Origin: DAISJM01 sp036821485
GTDB taxonomy: Bacteria > Verrucomicrobiota > Kiritimatiellia > CAIQIC01 > JAGNIJ01
NCBI GenBank assembly: GCA_036821485.1
Contig: DAISJM010000002.1
Coordinates: forward strand, 112,721-176,720
Reading direction: 5' to 3'
DNA: 64,000 bases
The position numbers and the translations under genes were made by a program. The notes under the pieces are model-generated. The model did not search any database. It had not been told where the DNA came from and worked only from the letters and a program-made list of their open reading frames with translations. Within the stretch, counting starts at the first letter, position 1, and each line of letters starts with the position of its first letter. Below, in pieces: positions 50,720 to 58,328 of this stretch.

Positions 50720-51258
50720 CGCTCAAGGAGAAGAACATCGTTGGTTTCAGTCATCCGATCCCTGCGGACAGATTTGGACCGCGACGCCCGCGTATTCACG
50801 CTGCGCCCCATTTCTGCAGCGGTCATTTCACGGGGCTCCGACACAAGCTTCAACACCAGGTCCACGCGCCACAGGAATCCCTTCTTCTCCACGCTGCCCA
50901 GTTCGTTCATCAGCGTATAGGTGAAGGTGACATCGTAGCGCCCGCGCCCGCGCCGCTGTGCGCGCCAGTGAGGGAACAGCGGGTTGCCACCGCTCGACTG
51001 CATTTGGCGCATAGTCCACTGTTCCGTGTTGCCCTCTCCCTCCAAGGCGGGCCATTGCTTGGCCATATCCACCGCGGCAGATTCCTCCGTGGCCCCCTCC
51101 AGGGTCGACCGCAGCTGACCCTGACGCAATTGCTCCTGCCGACGGGCACGGGCATAAGCGCGTTCCGCATCGGATTCCGGGCTGCAGCCCGTCAAAATCA
51201 GCGCCGTCACCAGAACAATGGCGCAAAGGCATGATTGCTGAATCCGTGGCTTCGGCAT
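50716..51258 (-). CDS. Lipoprotein, uncharacterised
   Basis: A 180-residue protein with a lipoprotein signal peptide (LCAIVLVTALILTGC). The mature part starts SPESDAERAYARARRQEQLR, a charged helix, and then strands (YDVTFTYTLMNELGSVEKKG). No family recognised. ATG 51258 has GGAG upstream. It overlaps mutY as GTGA, so they are co-expressed. Divergent from the repeat-rich tail-anchored protein gene. Confidence 0.65.
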   Translation of the reverse strand: MPKPRIQQSCLCAIVLVTALILTGCSPESDAERAYARARRQEQLRQGQLRSTLEGATEESAAVDMAKQWPALEGEGNTEQWTMRQMQSSGGNPLFPHWRAQRRGRGRYDVTFTYTLMNELGSVEKKGFLWRVDLVLKLVSEPREMTAAEMGRSVNTRASRSKSVRRDRMTETNDVLLLER

Positions 51259-51329
51259 ACGTGGCTCCGGTGCTCCTCGAGCCCTCATCATACCAGCAGG
51301 CCATCCCCCTGCCCAAGCGGTTTTGCTTT

Positions 51330-51358
51330 GACCCCTCATGGATGAAGGACTATGTTGG
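51330..51358 (+). promoter_or_regulatory. Putative sigma70-type promoter
   Basis: TTGACC (51330-51335) and TATGTT (51353-51358) are separated by 17 bp. The start codon is 25 bp beyond the -10 box, with GGGAGAA in between. The same TATGTT box is seen before the VTC operon. Confidence 0.5.
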
Positions 51359-51383
51359 GGACACGTAATCCGGGAGAACCGCG

Positions 51384-52376
51384 ATGGCTGAAGAGAATCT
51401 CGACACAGGGTCCGCAAAGCAACCCCCCAAGATCAAGCTGGGCAATGGTTCATCGGGCACCCCCCCCGCCCAGCCAAGCAAGAGCGAGACCACCCGTATT
51501 GATATTTCTGCGGCCCAGGCCGCCAAGATCCCGGCCGGCGGCACACCCAAGAACGCAGAAGACAAGCTGAAGAAAAGCACGTCGCGCATTCACATGCCCG
51601 GCGAGATGTCGCCCCTTTCCGAGATCGACCGTCAGGAAGTCATCAAGAAAACCACGGTCCGCATCGAAACCGCAGCCGGCATGTCCCCCATCAATGAAGA
51701 GGACAAGCAGGAAGCGGCCAAGAAATCCACCGTACGCGTTCAAATCGACGAGGAACGCGCGAAAGGCGATACCGCCCGGCTCGACGCCGCAGGGCTGCTC
51801 GTGGATCAGGAGTCCAAGAAGAAGACGTCCCGCATCGACCTCAAGGAAGTCCTCGACGGCGATGATGACATTTTCAAACGGCGCACGGCGCTGCTGGATG
51901 CCAGCAAATTTGGGACCACGTCACAGACAGCGGCGGGTGCTCCTCGCACGATCAAGATCAAGCGGCCCGACACCCCGCCCACCACGGTAATGAAGCCTTC
52001 GCCAGCCGAGGAAGCCCCAGCCGCCGACGTTAGCCCCCTTGCGGCCAGCATTGAAGGCAGGAAGAGCGAGACTGCGCGCATCGATCTCCCGCCCGAAGCA
52101 ACCGAGCAGCCCCCGACGCGGCGCAAGACCATCCGCATCAAGCGCCCGGAAGGCACCTCGTCGAGCAAGCCGCTGGTGATCAGCCGCACGACGGACTCCG
52201 TGGCCACGCCGGATATCGTCCTCGGCCCGTCTGACGAGGAAGCCGGCCCCATCTTCTCATGGGTGGCCGTGTTGGCCGTGCTGGTGTCCGCGGTATTGAT
52301 TTACGCCTTGGTCGCCCAAGTCTCGACCATCCAAACCCTTGCCGCCCCCATTCTGCCGTTCCCGGGCGGAATCTAG
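51384..52376 (+). CDS. Tail-anchored protein with repeated T-x-R-I motifs
   Basis: A 330-residue, lysine/serine-rich, probably disordered protein with one transmembrane helix at 291-311 and a short tail. A short motif (K-x-S/T-T-x-R-I-x-hydrophobic) recurs about ten times: TTRID, TSRIH, TVRIE, TVRVQ, TARLD, TSRID, TIKIK, TARID and TIRIK, centred at residues 38, 68, 93, 118, 132, 150, 191, 232 and 251. Two 25-residue units (MSPLSEIDRQEVIKK and MSPINEEDKQEAAKK) are clear duplicates. Without a signal peptide the repeats should face the cytoplasm. This resembles an array of docking or phosphorylation sites; no function is known to me. Confidence 0.7.
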   Translation: MAEENLDTGSAKQPPKIKLGNGSSGTPPAQPSKSETTRIDISAAQAAKIPAGGTPKNAEDKLKKSTSRIHMPGEMSPLSEIDRQEVIKKTTVRIETAAGMSPINEEDKQEAAKKSTVRVQIDEERAKGDTARLDAAGLLVDQESKKKTSRIDLKEVLDGDDDIFKRRTALLDASKFGTTSQTAAGAPRTIKIKRPDTPPTTVMKPSPAEEAPAADVSPLAASIEGRKSETARIDLPPEATEQPPTRRKTIRIKRPEGTSSSKPLVISRTTDSVATPDIVLGPSDEEAGPIFSWVAVLAVLVSAVLIYALVAQVSTIQTLAAPILPFPGGI

Positions 52377-52536
52377 GCGGCAGTTATTGTTGCTGGGTGC
52401 GAGACTGTGATCACCAGAGTGATTGCTGAATCTTTCTTGTTCATCAGGTATTGGCGATCCGTTCTTGAATTTCATCGATCATCGGGAATAGTAGGTAGGC
52501 AACTGACGGGCAGACATACGCTAAGGAGAATGTGAC

Positions 52537-52869
52537 ATGGCAGGCAATGTGGTTCATATCACGCAGGATAACTGGCAGAGCGAAGTCCTTAGTTCATCGG
52601 TACCCGTCCTTGTGGATTTCTGGGCAGAGTGGTGCGGTCCGTGCCGCGCCATCGCCCCGGTCCTTGAAGAACTCGGCTCCGAACTGAACGGGAAGTTGAA
52701 GATCGCCAAGGTCAATGTGGATGAGAATCCGGAGCTGGCCGGCGAATTCGGCATCCGCTCGATCCCCACCCTCCTCGTCTTCAAGGGCGGCGTGGTTCAG
52801 CAGCAGATGGTGGGCGCCATGGGCAAACCCGCCCTTCGCGCGAAGCTGGATCCGTTTATGGCGGACTGA
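52537..52869 (+). CDS. trxA: Thioredoxin
   Basis: A 110-residue thioredoxin with active site WAEWCGPCRAIAPV, conserved FGIRSIPTLLVFKGG (cis-proline) and the lysine in KVNVDENPELAGEFG. It is a cytoplasmic disulphide reductase. AAGGAG precedes the ATG. The 160-bp gap upstream holds no recognisable feature beyond this site. Convergent with the EF-hand gene. Confidence 0.95.
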   Translation: MAGNVVHITQDNWQSEVLSSSVPVLVDFWAEWCGPCRAIAPVLEELGSELNGKLKIAKVNVDENPELAGEFGIRSIPTLLVFKGGVVQQQMVGAMGKPALRAKLDPFMAD

Positions 52870-52887
52870 TCGGGGAGCCGGGGGGTA

Positions 52888-53541
52888 CTACAGCGGTTCC
52901 GAGGCGGTCATCTTCTCCAGGATGCCTTTGACCCGTTCGTCGATGCGGATCATCTCTTGGCGCAACGATTTGTCGGCTTTGACCGTAGCGTCCTTGGCCT
53001 TGCGTTGAAGCGATGCGTTGTCCCACTGCACCTTCGCCTGTTCGCGCAGTGCAGCGGCCTCCTCAACCCCGCTCCGGATCGCCGGGTTCTTCATCGCCTT
53101 CACGCGCGCCGCCTGCAGAATCGCCTTTTCATCGTCGGTCGGCAGGTAGCGATACTTGTACACGATCACCTGCGCCAGCAACGCCTCCTCGACCTCTTTC
53201 TTATCGATGCCGAGATCGCTGTTGAGGTCGACCAGGTTGAAGATACTCTCTGAAACCACCGCGGTTTCCAAGGCCACGCCGGCCTCCAGCTTCTTGACGC
53301 GCGCGGAATCGATCTGCGCGTTGAGATACGCCTCGTGAAGTTCCTCGCGACTGATCTTCTTGTCCTGATTCCGGTCCAGCGCCTCGAACATGATACGCCG
53401 CTGTTCCTTGGCCTCGTTTGCAAGGCGCGCCTTCTTCGCAATCGCGGGCTCGCCACGGACCTGCGTTGCCGCGAACGCCAACAGGGCGGCCATGAGAATC
53501 AACATTCTTCCGGAGTTCACATCACAACTCTTTCGGTTCAC
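52888..53541 (-). CDS. Exported EF-hand protein
   Basis: A 217-residue protein. The N-terminus has a signal-peptide-like segment (MLILMAALLAFAATQVRG, residues 13-30). Two EF-hand loops are visible: DRNQDKKISREE (56-67) and DLNSDLGIDKKE (105-116). The C-terminal half is a charged helix. The protein probably binds calcium in the periplasm. GTG 53541 overlaps the RNase PH stop as GTGA; ATG 53505, which opens the hydrophobic segment, is an alternative. Function is unknown. Confidence 0.7.
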   Translation of the reverse strand: MNRKSCDVNSGRMLILMAALLAFAATQVRGEPAIAKKARLANEAKEQRRIMFEALDRNQDKKISREELHEAYLNAQIDSARVKKLEAGVALETAVVSESIFNLVDLNSDLGIDKKEVEEALLAQVIVYKYRYLPTDDEKAILQAARVKAMKNPAIRSGVEEAAALREQAKVQWDNASLQRKAKDATVKADKSLRQEMIRIDERVKGILEKMTASEPL

Positions 53542-54290
53542 GCGCCAGCCAGGGCCGCGCGCTGCGCCTTCAACAGACTGCCAATTCCCTTCTTCGCCAG
53601 CGCCAGCATCTTCTGCAAATCCCCGTCCGGAAAAGGTTCGCCCTCGGCCGTGCCCTGTACCTCAACAAACGCACCCCCCGCCGTCAGAACAACATTCATA
53701 TCCACATCGGCCTTCACATCTTCCTCGTAGCAGAGATCCAGCAACGCCTTGCCGTCGACCATCCCCACGCTGACGGCCGCCACCGCCTCCCGGATGGGAT
53801 CTTCTTTCAGCAGTCCGTCCTTCAACAACCGGTTCACCGCCAGCCGCAAAGCCACGAAGGCGCCCGTGATCGCTGCCGTGCGCGTACCCCCATCCGCCTG
53901 CAGCACATCACAGTCGACCCAAATTGTTCGCGGACCCAACTTCTCCAGATTCGTGACCGCGCGCAATGCACGACCCACCAGCCGCTGGATTTCCTGGGTG
54001 CGCCCGCCCACTCGCCCCGCATTCACTTCGCGCGACGTGCGTTGTCGCGTGGAATATGGGAGCAGGCTGTATTCAGCCGTGAGCCACCCGCCAACGGCCT
54101 TCTGTTCCCGCATCCATCGCGGAACCGACTCTTCCACCATGGCCGCACAGATGAGCTGTGTGCGCCCCACCTTGATCAGCACCGATCCGGCCGCGGCCGG
54201 GGCCACGCCAATCTCGAAGGTGACAGGACGAAGCTCTCCCGCCTTGCGGTGGTCGGAACGGGGGGAAGACGTTTTGGGTGTATCACTCAT
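53538..54290 (-). CDS. rph: Ribonuclease PH
   Basis: A 250-residue PH-fold exoribonuclease. GSVLIKVGRTQLICAAMVEE, VPRWMREQKAVGGWLTAEYS then LLPYSTRQRTSRE, and GGRTQEIQRLVGRALRAV match RNase PH. Phosphorolytic residues are in DCDVLQADGGTRTAAITGA. It trims tRNA 3' ends with phosphate. ATG 54290 is chosen since upstream codons are not conserved; no Shine-Dalgarno is evident. Immediately upstream is the repeat-flanked GIY-YIG element. Confidence 0.95.
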   Translation of the reverse strand: MSDTPKTSSPRSDHRKAGELRPVTFEIGVAPAAAGSVLIKVGRTQLICAAMVEESVPRWMREQKAVGGWLTAEYSLLPYSTRQRTSREVNAGRVGGRTQEIQRLVGRALRAVTNLEKLGPRTIWVDCDVLQADGGTRTAAITGAFVALRLAVNRLLKDGLLKEDPIREAVAAVSVGMVDGKALLDLCYEEDVKADVDMNVVLTAGGAFVEVQGTAEGEPFPDGDLQKMLALAKKGIGSLLKAQRAALAGA

Positions 54291-54321
54291 GGAGGCGGTT
54301 GTAGCAGGAATGACGCACCGC

Positions 54322-54427
54322 GCCAAGGCGTAGTTCGAAGTGCAACGAGAAGATCGTATCGCCCGGCTTCGTCCCGCGGACGGGCACTTCGCCGTGGCAG
54401 TCTTCGCCCTTCGCTGCGCTTCGGACG
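54322..54427. repeat. 106-bp direct repeat, copy 1 (flanks GIY-YIG gene)
   Basis: It runs from GCCAAGGCGTAGTTCGAAGT to CTGCGCTTCGGACG and ends 5 bp before the GIY-YIG stop codon. Copy 2 (54688-54762 plus 54863-54893) is identical except for one base (T for C at the end of the first 19 bases). It contains short self-complementary segments such as CGTCC-CGC-GGACG. Confidence 0.9.
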
Positions 54428-54432
54428 TTTCC

Positions 54433-54681
54433 CTAGAAGTGCCGCGACGCGAACACCCTACCCGAGTGTGTCTTCAGATATCCTTCAAACTCCGCCGCCC
54501 GGTCTCGCTCCGCAAAAGCTATCGCGACCTTCAGCAGCCACGGCCGGTACTTGGCCGTGTGCCGGCACTCCCCGGCATTGTGCTTTCTCAGGCGTTCCGG
54601 CATGTCGTCCGTCAGCCCCGTGTAATGACGCTCCGGGTGTGGCTCGCTCTGCAGGATGTAAACGTAGCTGTAGGATTTCAC
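54433..54681 (-). CDS. GIY-YIG nuclease-superfamily small protein (UPF0213-like)
   Basis: An 82-residue GIY-YIG domain protein. The paired motif is SYVYILQS and HYTGLTDD, followed by the arginine helix MPERLRKHNAG and the glutamate helix AAEFEGYLK; it ends FASRHF. Members of this size are widespread in environmental bacteria; the biochemical role of most is unknown, but the domain cleaves DNA in homing and repair enzymes. The likely start is GTG 54681. The frame stays open upstream through the repeat, the N gap and the tRNA gene, which is artefactual. The gene is bounded by 106-bp direct repeats and the unit lies beside tRNA-Arg, so it may be mobile. Confidence 0.8.
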   Translation of the reverse strand: MKSYSYVYILQSEPHPERHYTGLTDDMPERLRKHNAGECRHTAKYRPWLLKVAIAFAERDRAAEFEGYLKTHSGRVFASRHF

Positions 54682-54687
54682 GGGCTT

Positions 54688-54893
54688 GCCAAGGCGTAGT
54701 TCGAAGCGCAACGAGAAGATCGTATCGCCCGGCTTCGTCCCGCGGACGGGCACTTCGCCGTGNNNNNNNNNNNNNNNNNNNNNNNNNNNNNNNNNNNNNN
54801 NNNNNNNNNNNNNNNNNNNNNNNNNNNNNNNNNNNNNNNNNNNNNNNNNNNNNNNNNNNNNNGCAGTCTTCGCCCTTCGCTGCGCTTCGGACG
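54688..54893. repeat. 106-bp direct repeat, copy 2, split by the N gap
   Basis: The first 75 bp (54688-54762) and last 31 bp (54863-54893) join to reproduce copy 1 exactly in length, with one mismatch. It starts 7 bp from the GIY-YIG start codon and ends 5 bp from the CCA end of tRNA-Arg. Confidence 0.88.
54763..54862. other. 100-N scaffold gap
   Basis: A run of exactly 100 N, the common placeholder for a gap of unknown size. Because the flanking sequence is continuous with repeat copy 1, the true gap may be zero, or a whole repeat-containing unit may be missing. Confidence 0.95.
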
Positions 54894-54898
54894 AAGAC

Positions 54899-54975
54899 TG
54901 GTGTGCCTGGCGGGAATTGAACCCACAACCTTTGGCTTCGGAGGCCAACGCTCTATCCAATTGAGCTACAGGCAC
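54899..54975 (-). tRNA. tRNA-Arg (anticodon CCG)
   Basis: The minus strand folds as a cloverleaf. The acceptor arm is GTGCCTG/CAGGCAC, the D arm GCTC...GAGC, the anticodon arm TTGGC-CTCCGAA-GCCAA with anticodon CCG, and the T arm GTGGG-TTCAATT-CCCGC. The 3' CCA is encoded (54901-54899). It decodes CGG. The repeat of the GIY-YIG unit abuts the CCA end. Confidence 0.93.
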
Positions 54976-54990
54976 ATGAACAAATCACCA

Positions 54991-55035
54991 GTGAGTAGTT
55001 AGAAGTGAAGATGCGGGGCACTTCTCACTACTTAC
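54991..55035. terminator. Imperfect inverted repeat between serC and tRNA-Arg
   Basis: GTGAGTAGTTAGAAGTG (54991-55007) and CACTTCTCACTACTTAC (55019-55035) pair at 15 of 17 positions around an 11-nt loop. It lies 35 bp after the serC stop. A T-run follows on the plus strand, so termination in that orientation is also possible. Further TCACT/AGTGA motifs around it suggest a degenerate repeat. Confidence 0.45.
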
Positions 55036-55069
55036 TTTTTACCGCTCACTTATCACTGGTCACCGTCTC

Positions 55070-56149
55070 TCAACCATTCTTCTGCGCGAAGTCTTTCATG
55101 AAAGCGACCAGAGCGTCAATGCCTTCCAGCGGGAAGGCGTTGTAGATGGACGCGCGAATGCCGCCCACCGACCGATGCCCCTTCAACCCCTTCAGCTTCT
55201 GCGCGGCCGCTTCCTTGATGAAGGTCTCTTCAAGCTGCTCCGACGGCAGGCGGAAGGTCACGTTCATGTCGGAACGGAATTCCTTCACCGCGGTGGCCTT
55301 GTAGAACGGCGAGCCGTCCAGAACGGAGTAGATCTTCGCCGCCTTGTCGGCGTTCTGCTTCGCGATACCCGCCAAGCCGCCCTTCTTCATGATCCACCGG
55401 GTAACCAACGCCAGGATGTAGATCGCAAAACAAGGGGGCGTGTTGTACAGCGAGTTCTCCGCCAAATGCGTCTTGTAACGGAAGATCGTCGGTACTTTCT
55501 CCGACACCTTCTCGGCCAGGTCCTTGCGCAGGATCACCAGCGTGACGCCCGCGGGCCCAAGGTTCTTCTGCGCACCGGCGTAGATCAGACCGAATTGGTT
55601 CACATCAAACGGACGCGACAGCATGTCCGAGGACATGTCCGCCACAAGCGGCGCTTCCGTCTTCGGGAAGGTCTTCCACTGCGTGCCGGCGATGGTCTCG
55701 TTCGAGGTGATATGCACATACGCCGCACCCGGCGTGAACTTCAACGAGGAAACATCGGGCAACCGGGTGGGAATGTCCTTGCCCGTGTCCGCAATCACGT
55801 TCACCTTGCCGACGATTTTAGCTTCCTTGATCGCCTTCGATCCCCAGGCCCCGGAATTGACATAATCGGCGGACTGGCCTTCGCCCAACAGGTTCATCGG
55901 CACCATGGCGAACTGGGCGCTCGCGCCCCCCTGCAGGAACAGCACCGCGTGGGTATCGCCGATATTCAACAGCTTGCGCACGTTGTCGGCCGCTTCGTTG
56001 TGGACGGCTTCATAGTCCTTGCCGCGGTGACTGGCCTCCATGATCGACATGCCCGTGCCCTTGTATTCCACGAGTTCGGCCTGGGCCTGTTCAAGCACTT
56101 CCAACGGAAGAACGGCGGGACCTGCGCTGAAGTTAAATATTCTGGCCAT
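55070..56149 (-). CDS. serC: Phosphoserine aminotransferase
   Basis: A 359-residue PLP enzyme. The PLP lysine is K195 in IYAGAQKNLGPAGVT. Conserved stretches are FNFSAGPAVLPLEVLEQAQ, MSIMEASHRGKDY, LQGGASAQFAMVPMNLL, HITSNETIAGTQW and GGIRASIYNAFP. SerC converts 3-phosphohydroxypyruvate to phosphoserine using glutamate, in serine synthesis; it can also act in PLP synthesis. Length is normal. Cytoplasmic. Confidence 0.97.
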   Translation of the reverse strand: MARIFNFSAGPAVLPLEVLEQAQAELVEYKGTGMSIMEASHRGKDYEAVHNEAADNVRKLLNIGDTHAVLFLQGGASAQFAMVPMNLLGEGQSADYVNSGAWGSKAIKEAKIVGKVNVIADTGKDIPTRLPDVSSLKFTPGAAYVHITSNETIAGTQWKTFPKTEAPLVADMSSDMLSRPFDVNQFGLIYAGAQKNLGPAGVTLVILRKDLAEKVSEKVPTIFRYKTHLAENSLYNTPPCFAIYILALVTRWIMKKGGLAGIAKQNADKAAKIYSVLDGSPFYKATAVKEFRSDMNVTFRLPSEQLEETFIKEAAAQKLKGLKGHRSVGGIRASIYNAFPLEGIDALVAFMKDFAQKNG

Positions 56150-56241
56150 GATGCGTTTCCCTTCTGGATACGTTGCTCAACGATGACAAACTTGCCCGGT
56201 ACTGTATCGACCGGATGGGAACGTTTCAAGCCCGCAGGAAG

Positions 56242-56628
56242 CTATGGGCGCCGAACCGGGCAATGGTAACGCCGGGCAATGAATCGATAGGTCACTTCGG
56301 CCACGGCCGCCACCCCCGGCACGTGATTGTAGGCCCACCCCATTACCCGGCCCCCGCGCCGATGCGCCAGGGATCGAATCGCTGCGGCAGCCCCGCTGCT
56401 CACCACCCCGGAGGGTTCGACCAATTGCACGGCCTCGGAAAAGGCCTGCGGGGGTATCTCGGGAAACTGTGCCGCAATATCCTGTGAGGCGGCATAATCC
56501 ATGAAGGAGCCGGTCAACATCTGCCACCGACGAATCCAGCGGACGCAGAAATCGCAGTCCCGGTCGTAGATCATCACCGGCCGATCCGGCGGACGCGCCA
56601 CGCGGAACTGACGGCTTGTTTCTCCCAT
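56242..56628 (-). CDS. DCC-family thiol-disulphide oxidoreductase-like protein
   Basis: A 128-residue protein with the DCC signature MIYDRDCDFCVRWIRRW (a C-x2-C motif after the first strand), as in the DUF393/YuxK family. The usual YDGDCPFC reads YDRDCDFC. The family has a thioredoxin-like fold and a presumed redox role, but substrates are unknown. ATG 56628 is supported by AGGAG 6 bp upstream and overrides the longer open frame. It lies 28 bp downstream of the ZIP transporter gene. Confidence 0.82.
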   Translation of the reverse strand: MGETSRQFRVARPPDRPVMIYDRDCDFCVRWIRRWQMLTGSFMDYAASQDIAAQFPEIPPQAFSEAVQLVEPSGVVSSGAAAAIRSLAHRRGGRVMGWAYNHVPGVAAVAEVTYRFIARRYHCPVRRP

Positions 56629-56656
56629 AACTCCTCTTCGCTCGCAACGCACACGC

Positions 56657-57469
56657 TTACCCAAGCGCCACATCGAGAATCATCATCGCCGTGAATCCAA
56701 CCATGACGCCCATCGTCGCCAGATCGCCGTTGCCACCCCGTTGGGACTCCGGCACCAGTTCCTCCACCACGACAAAAATCATGGCCCCCGCAGCGAATGC
56801 GAGTGCATAGGGAAGCAGCGCTTGGGAAACCAGCACGGCCGCGGCACCAATCACACCGGCCACCGGCTCAACCAAGCCGGACATCTGCCCCACCCAGAAG
56901 CTGCGAAACCGGCTGTACCCGGCGCGACGAAGTGGGGCCGAAACAGCCAGACCCTCGGGAAAGTTCTGAATGCCGATGCCGATCGCCAACGAGATCGCGC
57001 CGGCGATCGTCGCAGAGGGCAAGCCTGCGGCAGCGGCCCCAAAAGCCACGCCTACGGCCAGACCCTCGGGGATATTGTGAAGCGTGATGGCCAGCACAAG
57101 AAGTGTCGTCTGCCGCCACGTCGTATGCATGCCCTCCGCTTCAGACGGCGGGAACCCCGGATGCAGATGAGGCAATATCAAGTCGATGCCCCTCAACACA
57201 ACACCCCCGAGCATGAAACCGACCGCAGCAGGAATCCACGCCGGAAGCGAGCGTCCCTCCGACATTTCAATCGCCGGAGCAAGCAGGGACCAATAACTCG
57301 CCGCAATCATGACGCCACCTGCGAATCCGAGCATGGCATCCAGCATCTTGCGGCTGACTTCCTTGCCGAAGAAGGCAACGGCGGCCCCGAGCAGCGTCAT
57401 CAGCCATGTGAAAATCGTGGCGAACAATGCCTGCGTTACAGGGGTGAAGCTCTGAAGGAACTCGATCAC
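56657..57469 (-). CDS. ZIP-family divalent metal transporter (ZupT-like)
   Basis: A 270-residue inner-membrane protein with about eight helices. The metal-binding helices IV and V carry HNIPEGLAVG and QNFPEGLAV; the first lies after a histidine-containing loop (LPHLHPGFPP). ZIP proteins import zinc, iron or manganese. The second motif has N instead of the common H before F/IPEG, as in GufA-type members. GTG 57469 with AAGGAGG upstream is a good start. It may be co-transcribed with the DCC gene. Confidence 0.88.
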   Translation of the reverse strand: MIEFLQSFTPVTQALFATIFTWLMTLLGAAVAFFGKEVSRKMLDAMLGFAGGVMIAASYWSLLAPAIEMSEGRSLPAWIPAAVGFMLGGVVLRGIDLILPHLHPGFPPSEAEGMHTTWRQTTLLVLAITLHNIPEGLAVGVAFGAAAAGLPSATIAGAISLAIGIGIQNFPEGLAVSAPLRRAGYSRFRSFWVGQMSGLVEPVAGVIGAAAVLVSQALLPYALAFAAGAMIFVVVEELVPESQRGGNGDLATMGVMVGFTAMMILDVALG

Positions 57470-57531
57470 ACAACCTCCTTGCCCTCTGTTGCCGTCAATC
57501 TACCCCACAAAATCGGGAAACCAAGCAGGCC

Positions 57532-58272
57532 CTATTCCTTTGCGCCATGCGTCTGCAGGTATTGGACGACATCCGCAAAGTGTTTCGATTGGGCAAGCGT
57601 CAGCGGGGTTCGCCCCCGATTATCCTTGGCGTTGATGTCAGCCCCCTTGCTCAGCAAGAGTTGGATCATGCCCTTCTGATTGTTCAGCACCGCAATATGC
57701 AGAGGCGCGAACCCCTCGTTGTCGCGCGCGCGCACATCCGCCCCGCGATCCAGAAGCAGGGTGGCAATGTCCATGTAGGTACCGCCGGCGGCGGCATGCA
57801 GCGGGGTTCTCCCGTCGTTGCGATGAGCGTTGAGTACCGCTCCGCGATCCAGCAGAAGCCTCACCAATTCGCCGTAGTCCCGCTGCACGGCCCAGAAGAG
57901 AGGTTCCGCCCCGGTATTGTCGATGGCGTGAATATCCGCGCCCTTGAGCAGAAGTAATACAGCGATGCGGGTCTGCCCCTTCAGCGCAGCACAGTGGAGC
58001 GGCGTCCAGCTGTCGCGATCCTTCGCGTTGACGTCCGCACCCGCGCCGATCAGCAATTCCGCCACGGCCAGTTTGCCACCGAGCGCGGCATAGTGCAGGG
58101 CCGTCTTGCCGTCATTACTGGTTTCCCTGACCGTTGCAGGCTGGGCCGCAAGCAGCGCCTTCATCCGCTCCGCGTCGCCCATCTTGGCTATGCCGTGAAT
58201 CTCTCCGGCACGTGCGGCGATAGCCAGAAGGCACGCCACGACCAGCACACCAGACAGCCTATTTGCGCGCAT
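57532..58272 (-). CDS. Exported ankyrin-repeat protein
   Basis: A 246-residue protein with signal peptide (LSGVLVVACLLAIAARAG) and about six ankyrin repeats (DGKTALHYAALGGKLAVAEL, DSWTPLHCAALKGQTRIAVL, DGRTPLHAAAGGTYMDIATL, EGFAPLHIAVLNNQKGMIQL). It ends with a capping helix. It is probably a periplasmic protein-interaction scaffold. GGGAGGG precedes the ATG. No partner is evident. Confidence 0.87.
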   Translation of the reverse strand: MRANRLSGVLVVACLLAIAARAGEIHGIAKMGDAERMKALLAAQPATVRETSNDGKTALHYAALGGKLAVAELLIGAGADVNAKDRDSWTPLHCAALKGQTRIAVLLLLKGADIHAIDNTGAEPLFWAVQRDYGELVRLLLDRGAVLNAHRNDGRTPLHAAAGGTYMDIATLLLDRGADVRARDNEGFAPLHIAVLNNQKGMIQLLLSKGADINAKDNRGRTPLTLAQSKHFADVVQYLQTHGAKE

Positions 58273-58328
58273 ACACCCTCCCTTCCTCCTATTCTACGGA
58301 GGAACGGGGGCAAGTCCAGCCACGCCGA

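Noticed and set aside
54322..54893. Insertion sequence
   Set aside because: There is no transposase and the flanks are direct rather than terminal inverted repeats; kept as a repeat-bounded GIY-YIG cassette instead.
54433..54975. 180-codon frame reading through GIY-YIG gene, N gap and tRNA
   Set aside because: It includes the tRNA-Arg sequence and unknown bases; only the 82-residue GIY-YIG part is credible.
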